From Acidobacteriota bacterium (GTDB lineage Bacteria > Acidobacteriota > UBA6911 > RPQK01 > JAJDTT01): DNA of 37,909 nt. The DNA is taken from assembly GCA_022827025.1 (NCBI GenBank), contig JAJDTT010000300.1, forward strand, positions 1 to 37,909. The letters run 5' to 3'. The notes under the pieces were generated by a model. That model was not told where the DNA came from and did not search any database. It saw only the letters and a program-made list of their open reading frames with translations. The position numbers were made by a program, and so were the translations under genes. Below are positions 24,271 through 32,256 of the stretch, in pieces (positions within the stretch are counted from its first letter, which is position 1; each line of letters starts with the position of its first letter).

Positions 24271-26811
24271 TCAGTTGGGGTAGACGAATTCATTGAGGTT
24301 GAAGACCACCCGGCAGAGTTGAACCAGGCTCTTCTCCCGGGCCACGAGCCGGTCCCGGTTCCGGGCGCTCACCTCCCAGAGGTAGGCCTCGGTCTCCCGG
24401 TTCAGGAAGTCCACCATCTCCCGGAGTTCGCCGGGGGTCGGTCCGCGGGCGAGCGCCAGGCGATAAACCAGGTCCACCTGCCGGGCCGGGTCCGGACCCG
24501 CCTCCTCCCGGACTCTGCGAGCCAGGTGGAGGGACTGCTCGTTGGCGAAGTCTCCGTTGAAAAGCGTCAGAGCCTGGGGAGCGATACTGGTGACCGGCCG
24601 CTGGGCGGAGCTCCGGGTCGTGTCGCACAGGTCCAGGACCTCCAGCATGGGGATCAGCATCGAGCGCTTGATGAAGGCATAGACGGTCCTGCGGGCGGCC
24701 TCCCGTTCATCGGAGGTATGCCAGATCTTGTCCGGGTCCGGATGGCCCTCCAGCGCCGCCTCCGGAATGGGCGGCACCATGCTGGGTCCGTACATCTTCC
24801 GGTTGAGCTGCCCGCTGGCCGCCAGCATCGAGTCCCGGATGGCCTCGGCCTCCAGCCGCCGGTAGTGGACCCGCCAGAGGAGGCGGTTCTCCGGGTCCGC
24901 CTCCAGGTACTCGTCCACCGGCTTCTTGTCCATGCGGTAGGTGTTGCTGGTCATGATCAGCGTGTGCAGCTTCTTGAGGGACCAGCCCTCCTCAATGAAA
25001 CGGCTGGCCAGCCAGTCCAGGAGCTCGGGATGGCTGGGCCGGTCTCCCATGCTGCCGAAGTCGCCGCCGGTGCGGACCAGCCCCTGGCCCAGGTGCTGCT
25101 GCCAGACCCGGTTGACCAGGACGCGGGCGGTGAGGGGGTTCTCGGGGCTGGCGATCCAGCGGGCCAGGGCCAGTCTCCGCCCGCTGCTGCTTCCCTGGGC
25201 GGAAAACGCGGGCTGGGAGGTGACTAGGGCCGCGGGAAGAGCCGGGGCGGCCACGTCGCCGGGACTGGACGCCCGGCCTCGCATCAGCACGTGGACCACC
25301 TCCGGCGGCTTCGACTCGTAGAGGTAGTAGCCGCGGTCCAGGTCGGGAGTGGATCGGCGTATCTGGGCGATCTCGGCTTCCAACTCGGCGATCCGGCCCA
25401 CCAACTCGGGAGGAAGAGCCTCGGCCGTTTTGGAGATCATTTCCGTGGTGTATTGCCGGGCCAGTTCCTTCTGCTCTTCGGTTCTTTTCTTGTAATCTTT
25501 CAGCAGGGCAGCTACGGCCTTTTCGGGGAGCCCGCTCTGACCCGAGCGGAGCCGCTCGATTCGGAAATCTTCCCGCAGCTTGTCGATCCGGGCTTCCACC
25601 TCCTTGATTCGATCGTCCCGCTCACCCTGCCGGTCCATTTGGACGTGATCCCCCACCGGCAGGCTGACTTCCCGCCGTCCGTTCTGGGAGCGGCGGAGGC
25701 CGTTGAAGAGGGCGACCATTCCGTAATAGTCCTGCTGAGTGAGGGGGTCGAACTTGTGATCGTGGCAGCGGGCGCAGCCCATGGTGAGGCCCAGGAAGGC
25801 CTCGGAGGTGGTTCGGACCACGTCATCCAGTTGATCGAAGCGATCCTGATCGAAGTCGGCCGGCTCGTCATCCCAGGGGCCCAGCCGGTTGAAACCCATG
25901 GCGATATGGGTCTCGGCGGTGGTGTCCTCCAACTCGTCTCCGGCCAGTTGCTCCAGAATGAACCGGTCGTAGGGCTTGTCCTGGTTGAAGGACCGGATCA
26001 CGTAATCCCGGTACTTCCAGACCTCCGGCTTGGTGGCGTCCCGCTCGTAGCCGTTGGTTTCGGCGTAGCGGACCACGTCCAGCCAGTGCCGGCCCCATCT
26101 CTCCCCGTATCCGGGCCGATCCAGAAGTTCGACGATAAGACGGTCGAACCGCTCCGGCGAACTATTGCCAAGGAACTCCTGCTGTTCCTGAGGCGTGGGC
26201 GGAAGGCCGACGAGATCGAGGTAGATGCGCCGCAACAGCGCTTCGTCGCCCGCAGGAGAAGACGGTTTCCAACCCCGGCCTTCGAGCTTGGCCAGGACGA
26301 AGGCGTCGATGGGGTTTCGGACCCAGCCGGAGTCCTTCACCTGGGGAACCGGAGGTGAGGTCAGCGGTTGGAACGACCAGTGATCCTTCGCTTTCGCCAG
26401 AGGACTCGAATCGGCCGATTCGGTGTATTCGGCGCCGGCGTCGATCCAGGCCCGGAGCAGGCCGACCTCTTCGGAAGTGAGCCGATCGCCGGTCTTGGGC
26501 ATGATCCGGTCGGGATCCAGACCGGCCACGGTCTGAATCAGCAGACTCCGGGCGCTGTCGCCGGGGATGACCGAGGGGAGGCCCGAGTCGCCTCCTTTCA
26601 GAGCGTGTCTGCGCTCGTCGAGGCGCAGGCCGTTCATCTGGACGGTGGCTCCGTGACAGGCGTAGCAGCGGTCGCGGAGTATCGGCTCGACCTGCTCGGA
26701 GAAGTCGACGCCGGCGGGAGCTGGTGGAGGGAGATCCCGGCTCCCCGCGACGGCGACCGTGGCCGGGAGGAGCAGCAACAAACCGAGCCACGGAAATTTG
26801 AGTATGCTCAT
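24271..26811 (-). CDS. PSD1 / DUF1549-DUF1553 cytochrome c protein (second copy)
   Basis: 846 residues from ATG 26811. A signal peptide (FPWLGLLLLLPATVAVA) leads into a cytochrome-c-like domain with haem motif CYACH (49-53). DUF1549 follows, with GERWGRHWLDVVRYAETNGYERD and the second CxxCH (CARCHDHKFDP). A short coiled-coil-like linker comes next (rich in Arg, Glu, Lys; IDKLREDFRIERL), then DUF1553 (LTARVLVNRVWQQHLGQGL). Unlike the first PSD1 gene it has no LamG insert. The open frame continues 53 codons upstream, but only this start gives a signal peptide. It is divergent from the DarG-like fragment. Confidence 0.9.
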   Translation of the reverse strand: MSILKFPWLGLLLLLPATVAVAGSRDLPPPAPAGVDFSEQVEPILRDRCYACHGATVQMNGLRLDERRHALKGGDSGLPSVIPGDSARSLLIQTVAGLDPDRIMPKTGDRLTSEEVGLLRAWIDAGAEYTESADSSPLAKAKDHWSFQPLTSPPVPQVKDSGWVRNPIDAFVLAKLEGRGWKPSSPAGDEALLRRIYLDLVGLPPTPQEQQEFLGNSSPERFDRLIVELLDRPGYGERWGRHWLDVVRYAETNGYERDATKPEVWKYRDYVIRSFNQDKPYDRFILEQLAGDELEDTTAETHIAMGFNRLGPWDDEPADFDQDRFDQLDDVVRTTSEAFLGLTMGCARCHDHKFDPLTQQDYYGMVALFNGLRRSQNGRREVSLPVGDHVQMDRQGERDDRIKEVEARIDKLREDFRIERLRSGQSGLPEKAVAALLKDYKKRTEEQKELARQYTTEMISKTAEALPPELVGRIAELEAEIAQIRRSTPDLDRGYYLYESKPPEVVHVLMRGRASSPGDVAAPALPAALVTSQPAFSAQGSSSGRRLALARWIASPENPLTARVLVNRVWQQHLGQGLVRTGGDFGSMGDRPSHPELLDWLASRFIEEGWSLKKLHTLIMTSNTYRMDKKPVDEYLEADPENRLLWRVHYRRLEAEAIRDSMLAASGQLNRKMYGPSMVPPIPEAALEGHPDPDKIWHTSDEREAARRTVYAFIKRSMLIPMLEVLDLCDTTRSSAQRPVTSIAPQALTLFNGDFANEQSLHLARRVREEAGPDPARQVDLVYRLALARGPTPGELREMVDFLNRETEAYLWEVSARNRDRLVAREKSLVQLCRVVFNLNEFVYPN

Positions 26812-26951
26812 GGGTGGATCAGACCAGCAAACTGTCGATATCGTAGGTATTCTAGCAGCGTGCGGTGAACATCGCCAAGACGTTGGACCGGCCGACAACT
26901 CGCCAAAGAAGTCGGAGCAGGTCACAGGGGAGTCCAAGTGGCAAGGAAGAA

Positions 26952-27506
26952 ATGACTCCGGGGCGGGCAACTCTGGTTGGACTGATGGACGTCTATCTAC
27001 GAGGCTTGTTGGATCCGTTCGTGACGCTGCTCGAGGTCCACAAGCTCATGTACTTCATGCAGGAAGCTGGAGAACGCTTGCGACTCAGTTATGTGAAAGG
27101 GCTCTACGGACCCTATGCGTCAAATCTGCGCCACGTTCTGCTCAAGGTTGAGGGGCACTACGTCTCTGGATATACCGGCGGGGACGATACGCCCGGTATC
27201 CACCTTGAGCTGGTCGCCGGCGCAATTGAGGACGCCACTCGTTATCTGGACGGGTATCCTGCCACGCAGCAGCGTTTCAACAAGGTCCGGCAACTGGTCG
27301 AGGGGTTCGAGTCTTCATACGGGCTGGAGTTGTTGGCCACAGTCCACTGGGTCGTCACCCGGGAGGAGGCACAGACCTTTGCCGATGTGATTGAGCGCAC
27401 CTACGCATGGAACGACCGGAAGGAGCAGTTCACTCAGCGGCAAATCAAGATCGCATACGAAACACTTGCGGATCAGGGCTGGTTCGCGAATCCTGACTCG
27501 GCATAG
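26952..27506 (+). CDS. Detached C-terminal domain of a DarG-type antitoxin
   Basis: 184 residues from ATG 26952, preceded by AAGGA. A GTG at 26865 gives 29 more low-complexity residues. The whole protein matches what I remember of the C-terminal half of DarG, the antitoxin of the DNA ADP-ribosyltransferase DarT: G-R-A-T-L-V-G-L-M-D-V-Y-L, L-L-E-V-H-K-L-M-Y-F-M-Q-E-A-G, G-L-Y-G-P-Y-A, and near the end A-T-V-H-W-V-V-T-R-E. In normal DarG a macro domain of about 150 residues precedes it and removes ADP-ribose from DNA; none is encoded here, and no DarT follows. The C-terminal domain is the part thought to bind and block DarT directly. So this may be a free toxin-blocking protein or a relic. GC is lower than the flanks. 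Confidence 0.78.
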   Translation: MTPGRATLVGLMDVYLRGLLDPFVTLLEVHKLMYFMQEAGERLRLSYVKGLYGPYASNLRHVLLKVEGHYVSGYTGGDDTPGIHLELVAGAIEDATRYLDGYPATQQRFNKVRQLVEGFESSYGLELLATVHWVVTREEAQTFADVIERTYAWNDRKEQFTQRQIKIAYETLADQGWFANPDSA

Positions 27507-27537
27507 CGGTGCGCAAGAGGCTCAATTTTCCGTGGCG

Positions 27538-29304
27538 ATGATACGTTTGGATCCCACGAAGCTGGAAGGCTGGCAGTTGGCCGAGGCCGCTGAGAAGGTG
27601 GCCAGGCCAATCGACCGATTGGGTTCGGAACTGGGTCTTCGCGCGGACGAATTGCTTCCCGCCGGCCGGGGACTCGCCAAGGTGGATCACCGGGCGGTCA
27701 TGGAACGGCTCAAAGGCTCCACCCGCGGGCGGTACGTCGACGTCACCGCCATCACCCCCACCCCTTTGGGAGAGGGAAAGACCACCACCACCATCGGACT
27801 GGTGCAGGGTCTGGCCCGGATCGGCAAGCGAGTGGCGGGCGCCATCCGTCAGCCCAGCGGCGGACCCACCTTCAACCTCAAGGGGTCGGGCGCCGGCGGC
27901 GGCCTCTCCCAGTGCATTCCCCTGGCCCCGCTCTCGATCCGGCTCACCGGAGATCTGGACTCCATCACCAACGCCCACAACCTGGCCATGGTGGCCCTGA
28001 CGGCCAGGATGCAGCACGAACGGAACTACGACGACCGGAAGCTGGAGTCGCTGGGGCTGAGCCGTCTCGACCTGGATCCCGGTCGGGTGGAGATGAAGTG
28101 GGCCATCGATTTCTGCGCCCAAACCCTGCGTAACATCAACATCGGAAACGGCGGCAAGATGGACGGCTATCCCATGGCGTCGGGATTCCAGATCACCGCC
28201 TCCAGCGAACTCATGGCGATTCTGGCCGTTTCCCGGAACCTGGCGGACCTTCGGGAGCGGATCGGCAAGATCGTCGTGGCTTGGGACCGCCGGGGCAGGG
28301 AAGTCACCGCCGACGACCTGGAGGTGGCCGGCGCCATGACGGCATGGATGGCGGACGCGGTCCACCCCAACCTGCTCCAGACCATGGAAGGGCAGCCCAT
28401 GCTGGTTCACGCGGGTCCCTTCGCCAACATCGCCCTGGGTCAGAGCTCCGTCATCGCGGACCGGATGGGAACCCTGTTGACCGACTACCTGGTCACCGAG
28501 AGCGGGTTCGGGTCCGACATCGGCTACGAAAAATTCTGGAACCTCAAGTGCCGGTACTCCGGCCTCCGGCCTGACGCCGTGGTGATCGTGGCCACGATCC
28601 GGGCTCTCAAGAGCCATGGGGGCGGGCCGCGGGTTCGACCGGGCCAGCCCCTGGACCCCGCCTACACGGAGAAGAACCTGGAGCTGGTGGATAAGGGATG
28701 CTCCAATCTTCTGGCCCACATCGACATCGTCCGGAAGAGCGGGATCGAACCGGTGGTCTGCGTCAATCGGATCGTCACCGATTCCGACGAGGAAATCGCC
28801 TTGGTGAAGCGGACCGCGGACCAGGCCGGGGCTCCCTTCGCCATGTCCGACCACTGGCTCAAGGGAGGCGAGGGGGCCGTGGAGTTGGCCGAGGCGGTGG
28901 TCGCGGCCTGTGAGCAGAAACCGGACTTCCGGTTTCTCTATGACCTGGAGAGCACCTTGGGCGAACGGATCGAGCGCATTGCCACCGAGGTCTACGGGGC
29001 AGCGAGCGTGAGCTACTCGCCGGAGGCCCGCCAAAAGCTGGAGCGGCTGGACAGCGATCCCCGGAACCGCTCACTGGGGCTCTGCATGGCCAAGACGAAT
29101 CTGAGCATTTCTCATGATCCCCAGTTGAAGGGCCGTCCCCGGGGCTGGGAGCTTCCGATTCGCGACATCCTGCTCTATCGCGGCGCCGGATTGGTGGTCC
29201 CGGTGGCGGGCGGGATTCTTCTCCTGCCCGGAACCGGTTCCCGGCCCGCTTACCGCGGGATTGACGTCGATACGGAGACCGGCCGGATCCAGGGATTGTT
29301 CTGA
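27538..29304 (+). CDS. fhs: Formate-tetrahydrofolate ligase
   Basis: 588 residues from ATG 27538. It joins formate to tetrahydrofolate using ATP, giving 10-formyl-THF for purine and formyl-Met synthesis or for C1 assimilation. The nucleotide-binding segment TPTPLGEGKTTTTIGL, G-A-I-R-Q-P-S-G-G-P-T-F-N-L-K-G and the C-terminal G-I-L-L-L-P-G all fit the family, whose usual length is about 560. The open frame extends upstream through unrelated sequence; the ATG chosen begins just before the conserved N-terminus. It follows the DarG-like gene by 31 bp and is followed 5 bp later by an SDR gene. Confidence 0.96.
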   Translation: MIRLDPTKLEGWQLAEAAEKVARPIDRLGSELGLRADELLPAGRGLAKVDHRAVMERLKGSTRGRYVDVTAITPTPLGEGKTTTTIGLVQGLARIGKRVAGAIRQPSGGPTFNLKGSGAGGGLSQCIPLAPLSIRLTGDLDSITNAHNLAMVALTARMQHERNYDDRKLESLGLSRLDLDPGRVEMKWAIDFCAQTLRNINIGNGGKMDGYPMASGFQITASSELMAILAVSRNLADLRERIGKIVVAWDRRGREVTADDLEVAGAMTAWMADAVHPNLLQTMEGQPMLVHAGPFANIALGQSSVIADRMGTLLTDYLVTESGFGSDIGYEKFWNLKCRYSGLRPDAVVIVATIRALKSHGGGPRVRPGQPLDPAYTEKNLELVDKGCSNLLAHIDIVRKSGIEPVVCVNRIVTDSDEEIALVKRTADQAGAPFAMSDHWLKGGEGAVELAEAVVAACEQKPDFRFLYDLESTLGERIERIATEVYGAASVSYSPEARQKLERLDSDPRNRSLGLCMAKTNLSISHDPQLKGRPRGWELPIRDILLYRGAGLVVPVAGGILLLPGTGSRPAYRGIDVDTETGRIQGLF

Positions 29305-29309
29305 CCGGT

Positions 29310-30110
29310 ATGGCAGGGTCCGATCGTTTCAGTCTCAAGGGCAAGGTTGCAGTCGTCACGGGAGCCGGATCGGGTCTCGGAGAAGATCTCGCCCTGGCGC
29401 TGGCCGAGGCTGGCGCCGGCGTGGCCGTCGGTGACCGGAACGGGACTCTGGCCGAAGCCGCCGCCCGGCGAATACGCCGGCGGGGTCGGGACGGGTTGGG
29501 AGTGGAGGCGGACGTCTCTCGGACCGAGGACGTCGACCGCATGATGGCGGCCATTGAGGAGCGTTTCGGGCGCCTCGACATCCTGGTGAACAACGCCGGG
29601 ATATCCATTCCCGCCGCCACCCTCGACGCCCCCCTGGAGGTCTGGCAGAGGGTCTTCGACGTCAACTCCACCGGGACCTTTCTCTGTTCCCAGCAAGCCG
29701 GCCGGATCATGGTCCCCCAGGGTGGCGGGTGCATCATCAACATCGCCTCGGTCTACGGGCACGTGGGAGTGGATCCCTCAGTCTCCCATCCTCCAGGAAA
29801 CCCGACCCGCGAGGACCTGGCCTACTCGGCCAGCAAGGGCGCCGTCATTAGCATGACCCGGGCCCTGGCCACCTACTGGGCGGAGTTCAAGATCCGCGTC
29901 AACGCCATCAGTCCCGGAATGATCCGGACCGAGCGGCTGAAGACGGCGGTCCCCGGGGACACCTGGTCCCGGTTGATCGAGCGCACGCCGTTGAAACGCC
30001 CGGGCACGGGGGAGGACCTGCAAGGGGCCGTCATCTACCTGGCGTCGGACGCGGCTTCTTTCGTCACCGGTCAGGTCCTGTGCGTGGACGGTGGCTGGCT
30101 GGCCTGGTAA
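29310..30110 (+). CDS. SDR family NAD(P)-dependent oxidoreductase
   Basis: 266 residues, a classical short-chain dehydrogenase. It has T-G-A-G-S-G-L-G for the cofactor, N-N-A-G-I-S, the catalytic serine in N-I-A-S-V-Y-G, and Y172-S-A-S-K176. The C-terminal G-Q-V-L-C-V-D-G-G-W is standard. An aspartate in the second strand (V-G-D-R-N) favours NAD over NADP. The substrate is unknown; resemblance to gluconate-5-dehydrogenase-like sugar enzymes is only general. It starts 5 bp after fhs, so the two are probably co-transcribed, although no functional link is obvious. Confidence 0.93.
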   Translation: MAGSDRFSLKGKVAVVTGAGSGLGEDLALALAEAGAGVAVGDRNGTLAEAAARRIRRRGRDGLGVEADVSRTEDVDRMMAAIEERFGRLDILVNNAGISIPAATLDAPLEVWQRVFDVNSTGTFLCSQQAGRIMVPQGGGCIINIASVYGHVGVDPSVSHPPGNPTREDLAYSASKGAVISMTRALATYWAEFKIRVNAISPGMIRTERLKTAVPGDTWSRLIERTPLKRPGTGEDLQGAVIYLASDAASFVTGQVLCVDGGWLAW

Positions 30111-30188
30111 GGGTTCTTGCCACGGCGCCGCCCGGAGAGAGAATGAGCTGTTGACGGACAATTCAACTACGGACGGGAGGTCGAAAGA

Positions 30189-30569
30189 ATGAACAAGGAC
30201 AGTTCCAAGGCATGCAAACCGGTTCGTTTCGTGGATCTGGCGGACATCGCCGCGAATCAGGAGACGCTGGAGCACAAGTCGTTCAACGATGCCTTCGGGC
30301 TCCCCGGCCATCTGCGGATGTCGGTGGGCCGGTTGGCCCCTGGTGGAAGCGTGGAGCATCACCGCCACTTCACCATGGAGGAGGTCTACTACCTGATGAA
30401 GGGCCGCGCCATGGTGCGAGTCGATGACGACGAGTACGAGGTGGAGGAGAACACGGCCATCTACTTTCCCCCCGAGCCCATGCGGTCGGTCTACAACCAC
30501 ACCGACGAGGACTGCTGGTGGCTCTTCGTCGGCGCCCCTCCCGACGTGAAGCCGCAGGATCAGAGGTAG
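30189..30569 (+). CDS. Cupin domain protein
   Basis: 126 residues. A single small beta-barrel cupin with motif 1 G-G-S-V-E-H-H-R-H-F-T-M-E-E-V-Y-Y (two or three His and a Glu as metal ligands) and motif 2 near P-M-R-S-V-Y-N-H. GGGAGG (30175-30180) is a good ribosome-binding site. Likely an isomerase, dioxygenase or sugar-binding protein; the metal and substrate cannot be told. It sits between an SDR and a lipoprotein gene, fitting a sugar or polyol pathway. Confidence 0.88.
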   Translation: MNKDSSKACKPVRFVDLADIAANQETLEHKSFNDAFGLPGHLRMSVGRLAPGGSVEHHRHFTMEEVYYLMKGRAMVRVDDDEYEVEENTAIYFPPEPMRSVYNHTDEDCWWLFVGAPPDVKPQDQR

Positions 30570-30617
30570 CGACGCCCCGGCCACGACGCCCCGGTCGGAT
30601 TCCAACTTGGAGGAGTC

Positions 30618-32234
30618 ATGTATTTGAAACAACGGATCCACCCGTATCTCTTCGTTCCGCTGATCCTTTGCTTGGCCGCCGGGTGCTCCGGCAGCGGACC
30701 GGACGCGACAGAACCCGACGGATTCCGTTTCGAGACGGTTCCCGGCGTAGTCCGCGGCGAGGCGCCGCTCCTGGCCATCGACGACCACCTGTTGCCGCTG
30801 TGGCGGAACGTCTCCCTCTACTATTCCAAGCCGGAGGTGAGGCTGGAGCCGGTATTGACCCCCAGCCGCGACGATCCCGACAAGCCGGATTACATCGGGA
30901 CCCATTTCTACGGGACGGTTCTCTTCGACGAGGGGAAGTACCGCATGTGGTACTACCCCCTGGGGACGGGAGAGACCGAGAGCGGGTTCACCGTGGGCCC
31001 GGTCTCCTACGCCGAGAGCGACGACGGGGTCCACTGGGTCAAGCCGAATCTGGGCCAGGTGGAATACAAGGGGAGCCGTGAGAACAATCTCCTGGATCTG
31101 CCCGGCGAGCGGATGTACGGCGGCCACGTCCTCAAGGAAGAGGAGGAACCGGACCCGCAACGCCGCTACAAGATGGTCTACAACCTCCACAACGGCACGA
31201 CCTGGGTCTTCCGGACGGCCACGAGCCCCGACGGAATCCGCTGGAAGGTCAAGGATCGGGACGCCGTCGACAAGTTCATCGAGATTGCGGGGGTCTACAA
31301 GCACAATAATTTCTACGCGGTCCACGGGCAGGCCAGCGGGCACAGCGAAGGGGGCCATGTCCATGGGCGCCAGGGCTATGCCGCCGTCTCGGCCAATTTC
31401 GAGGACTGGGTATCGGGGTACGCCCCGGCGTTTCTGATTCGCGAGCCGGAAGATCCCGCCAAACGGGGCGGACGCAAGCCCTATGATCAGGTGCACCTGG
31501 GCATCGGGGCCCGCAGCTACGGCAGCGTCCTGGTGGGCCTGTTCGGCCTCTGGCACAACTTTCCCGGGGACACGACCCGGAACGTCCCCGCGGCCTGGTT
31601 CGGGCACGGAAAGATCTCGGCCGACTTCGGCCTGGTGGTCAGCAACGACGGAATCCATTTCCGCGAGCCGGTGAAGGGGCACGTCTACCTGCATCGGGAC
31701 GATTCTCCGGTGACCAACGATCCGGGGAAAAACTACCCGACGATCCTCTGCCAGTCAGGCAACGGAATCCTCAATGTGGGGGACAAGACCCTCATCTACC
31801 ACGGACGCTGGCGCAACGCCGAGTACGGCGAGGAGTACTACGCGGAAGTGGGGCTGGCCACACTGCCCCGGGATCGCTGGGGAGCCCTGGGGCTCTATCC
31901 CGAGGGCTCGACGCGGCTGGACGAGCCGAAGGGTTGGGTCTGGTCCGCTCCGGTGACTCTCCCCAGAGGCGGTTTCGAAGTGGTCCTCAATGCCGACCAC
32001 GCCCGGCTCATGAAGGTGGAGATCTCCGACTCCGCGTTCAATCTGTTGCCTGGGTATTCCGGGGAGGCGAGCGGCGTGCCTCAGGGAGAGGGTGGACTCG
32101 ACGTTCCCGTTCAATGGTCCGGAGGAGATCTTTCCGCCCTGGCGGGTCAGACGGTGCGCCTGCGGGTCCACATGGAGCGCGAGGCGGACGCCGATCCCCG
32201 GCTCTACGTGGTCTACCTGAGGCAACTCGACTGA
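30618..32234 (+). CDS. Lipoprotein, GH43/GH32-like beta-propeller candidate
   Basis: 538 residues. The signal peptide ends in the lipobox L-A-A-G-C23. The middle has repeated blade-like phrases typical of five-bladed glycosidase propellers (YRMWYYPLG, YAESDDGVHWVKP, YKMVYNLHNGT, VVSNDGIHFREP). A C-terminal jelly-roll-like part follows. No catalytic triad can be named with certainty. GGAGG (30609-30613) precedes the ATG. It may bind or cleave a polysaccharide at the cell surface. It is convergent with the TonB receptor gene, with 22 bp between. Confidence 0.75.
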   Translation: MYLKQRIHPYLFVPLILCLAAGCSGSGPDATEPDGFRFETVPGVVRGEAPLLAIDDHLLPLWRNVSLYYSKPEVRLEPVLTPSRDDPDKPDYIGTHFYGTVLFDEGKYRMWYYPLGTGETESGFTVGPVSYAESDDGVHWVKPNLGQVEYKGSRENNLLDLPGERMYGGHVLKEEEEPDPQRRYKMVYNLHNGTTWVFRTATSPDGIRWKVKDRDAVDKFIEIAGVYKHNNFYAVHGQASGHSEGGHVHGRQGYAAVSANFEDWVSGYAPAFLIREPEDPAKRGGRKPYDQVHLGIGARSYGSVLVGLFGLWHNFPGDTTRNVPAAWFGHGKISADFGLVVSNDGIHFREPVKGHVYLHRDDSPVTNDPGKNYPTILCQSGNGILNVGDKTLIYHGRWRNAEYGEEYYAEVGLATLPRDRWGALGLYPEGSTRLDEPKGWVWSAPVTLPRGGFEVVLNADHARLMKVEISDSAFNLLPGYSGEASGVPQGEGGLDVPVQWSGGDLSALAGQTVRLRVHMEREADADPRLYVVYLRQLD

Positions 32235-32241
32235 AAGGGAG

Positions 32242-32255
32242 CCGGCTGGAGCCGG
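32242..32255. terminator. Hairpin between convergent genes
   Basis: CCGGCT-GG-AGCCGG is a perfect inverted repeat in the 22-bp gap between the convergent lipoprotein and TonB receptor genes. It could serve both as a terminator stem, but there is no T-run on either side. Confidence 0.35.
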
Positions 32256-32256
32256 A

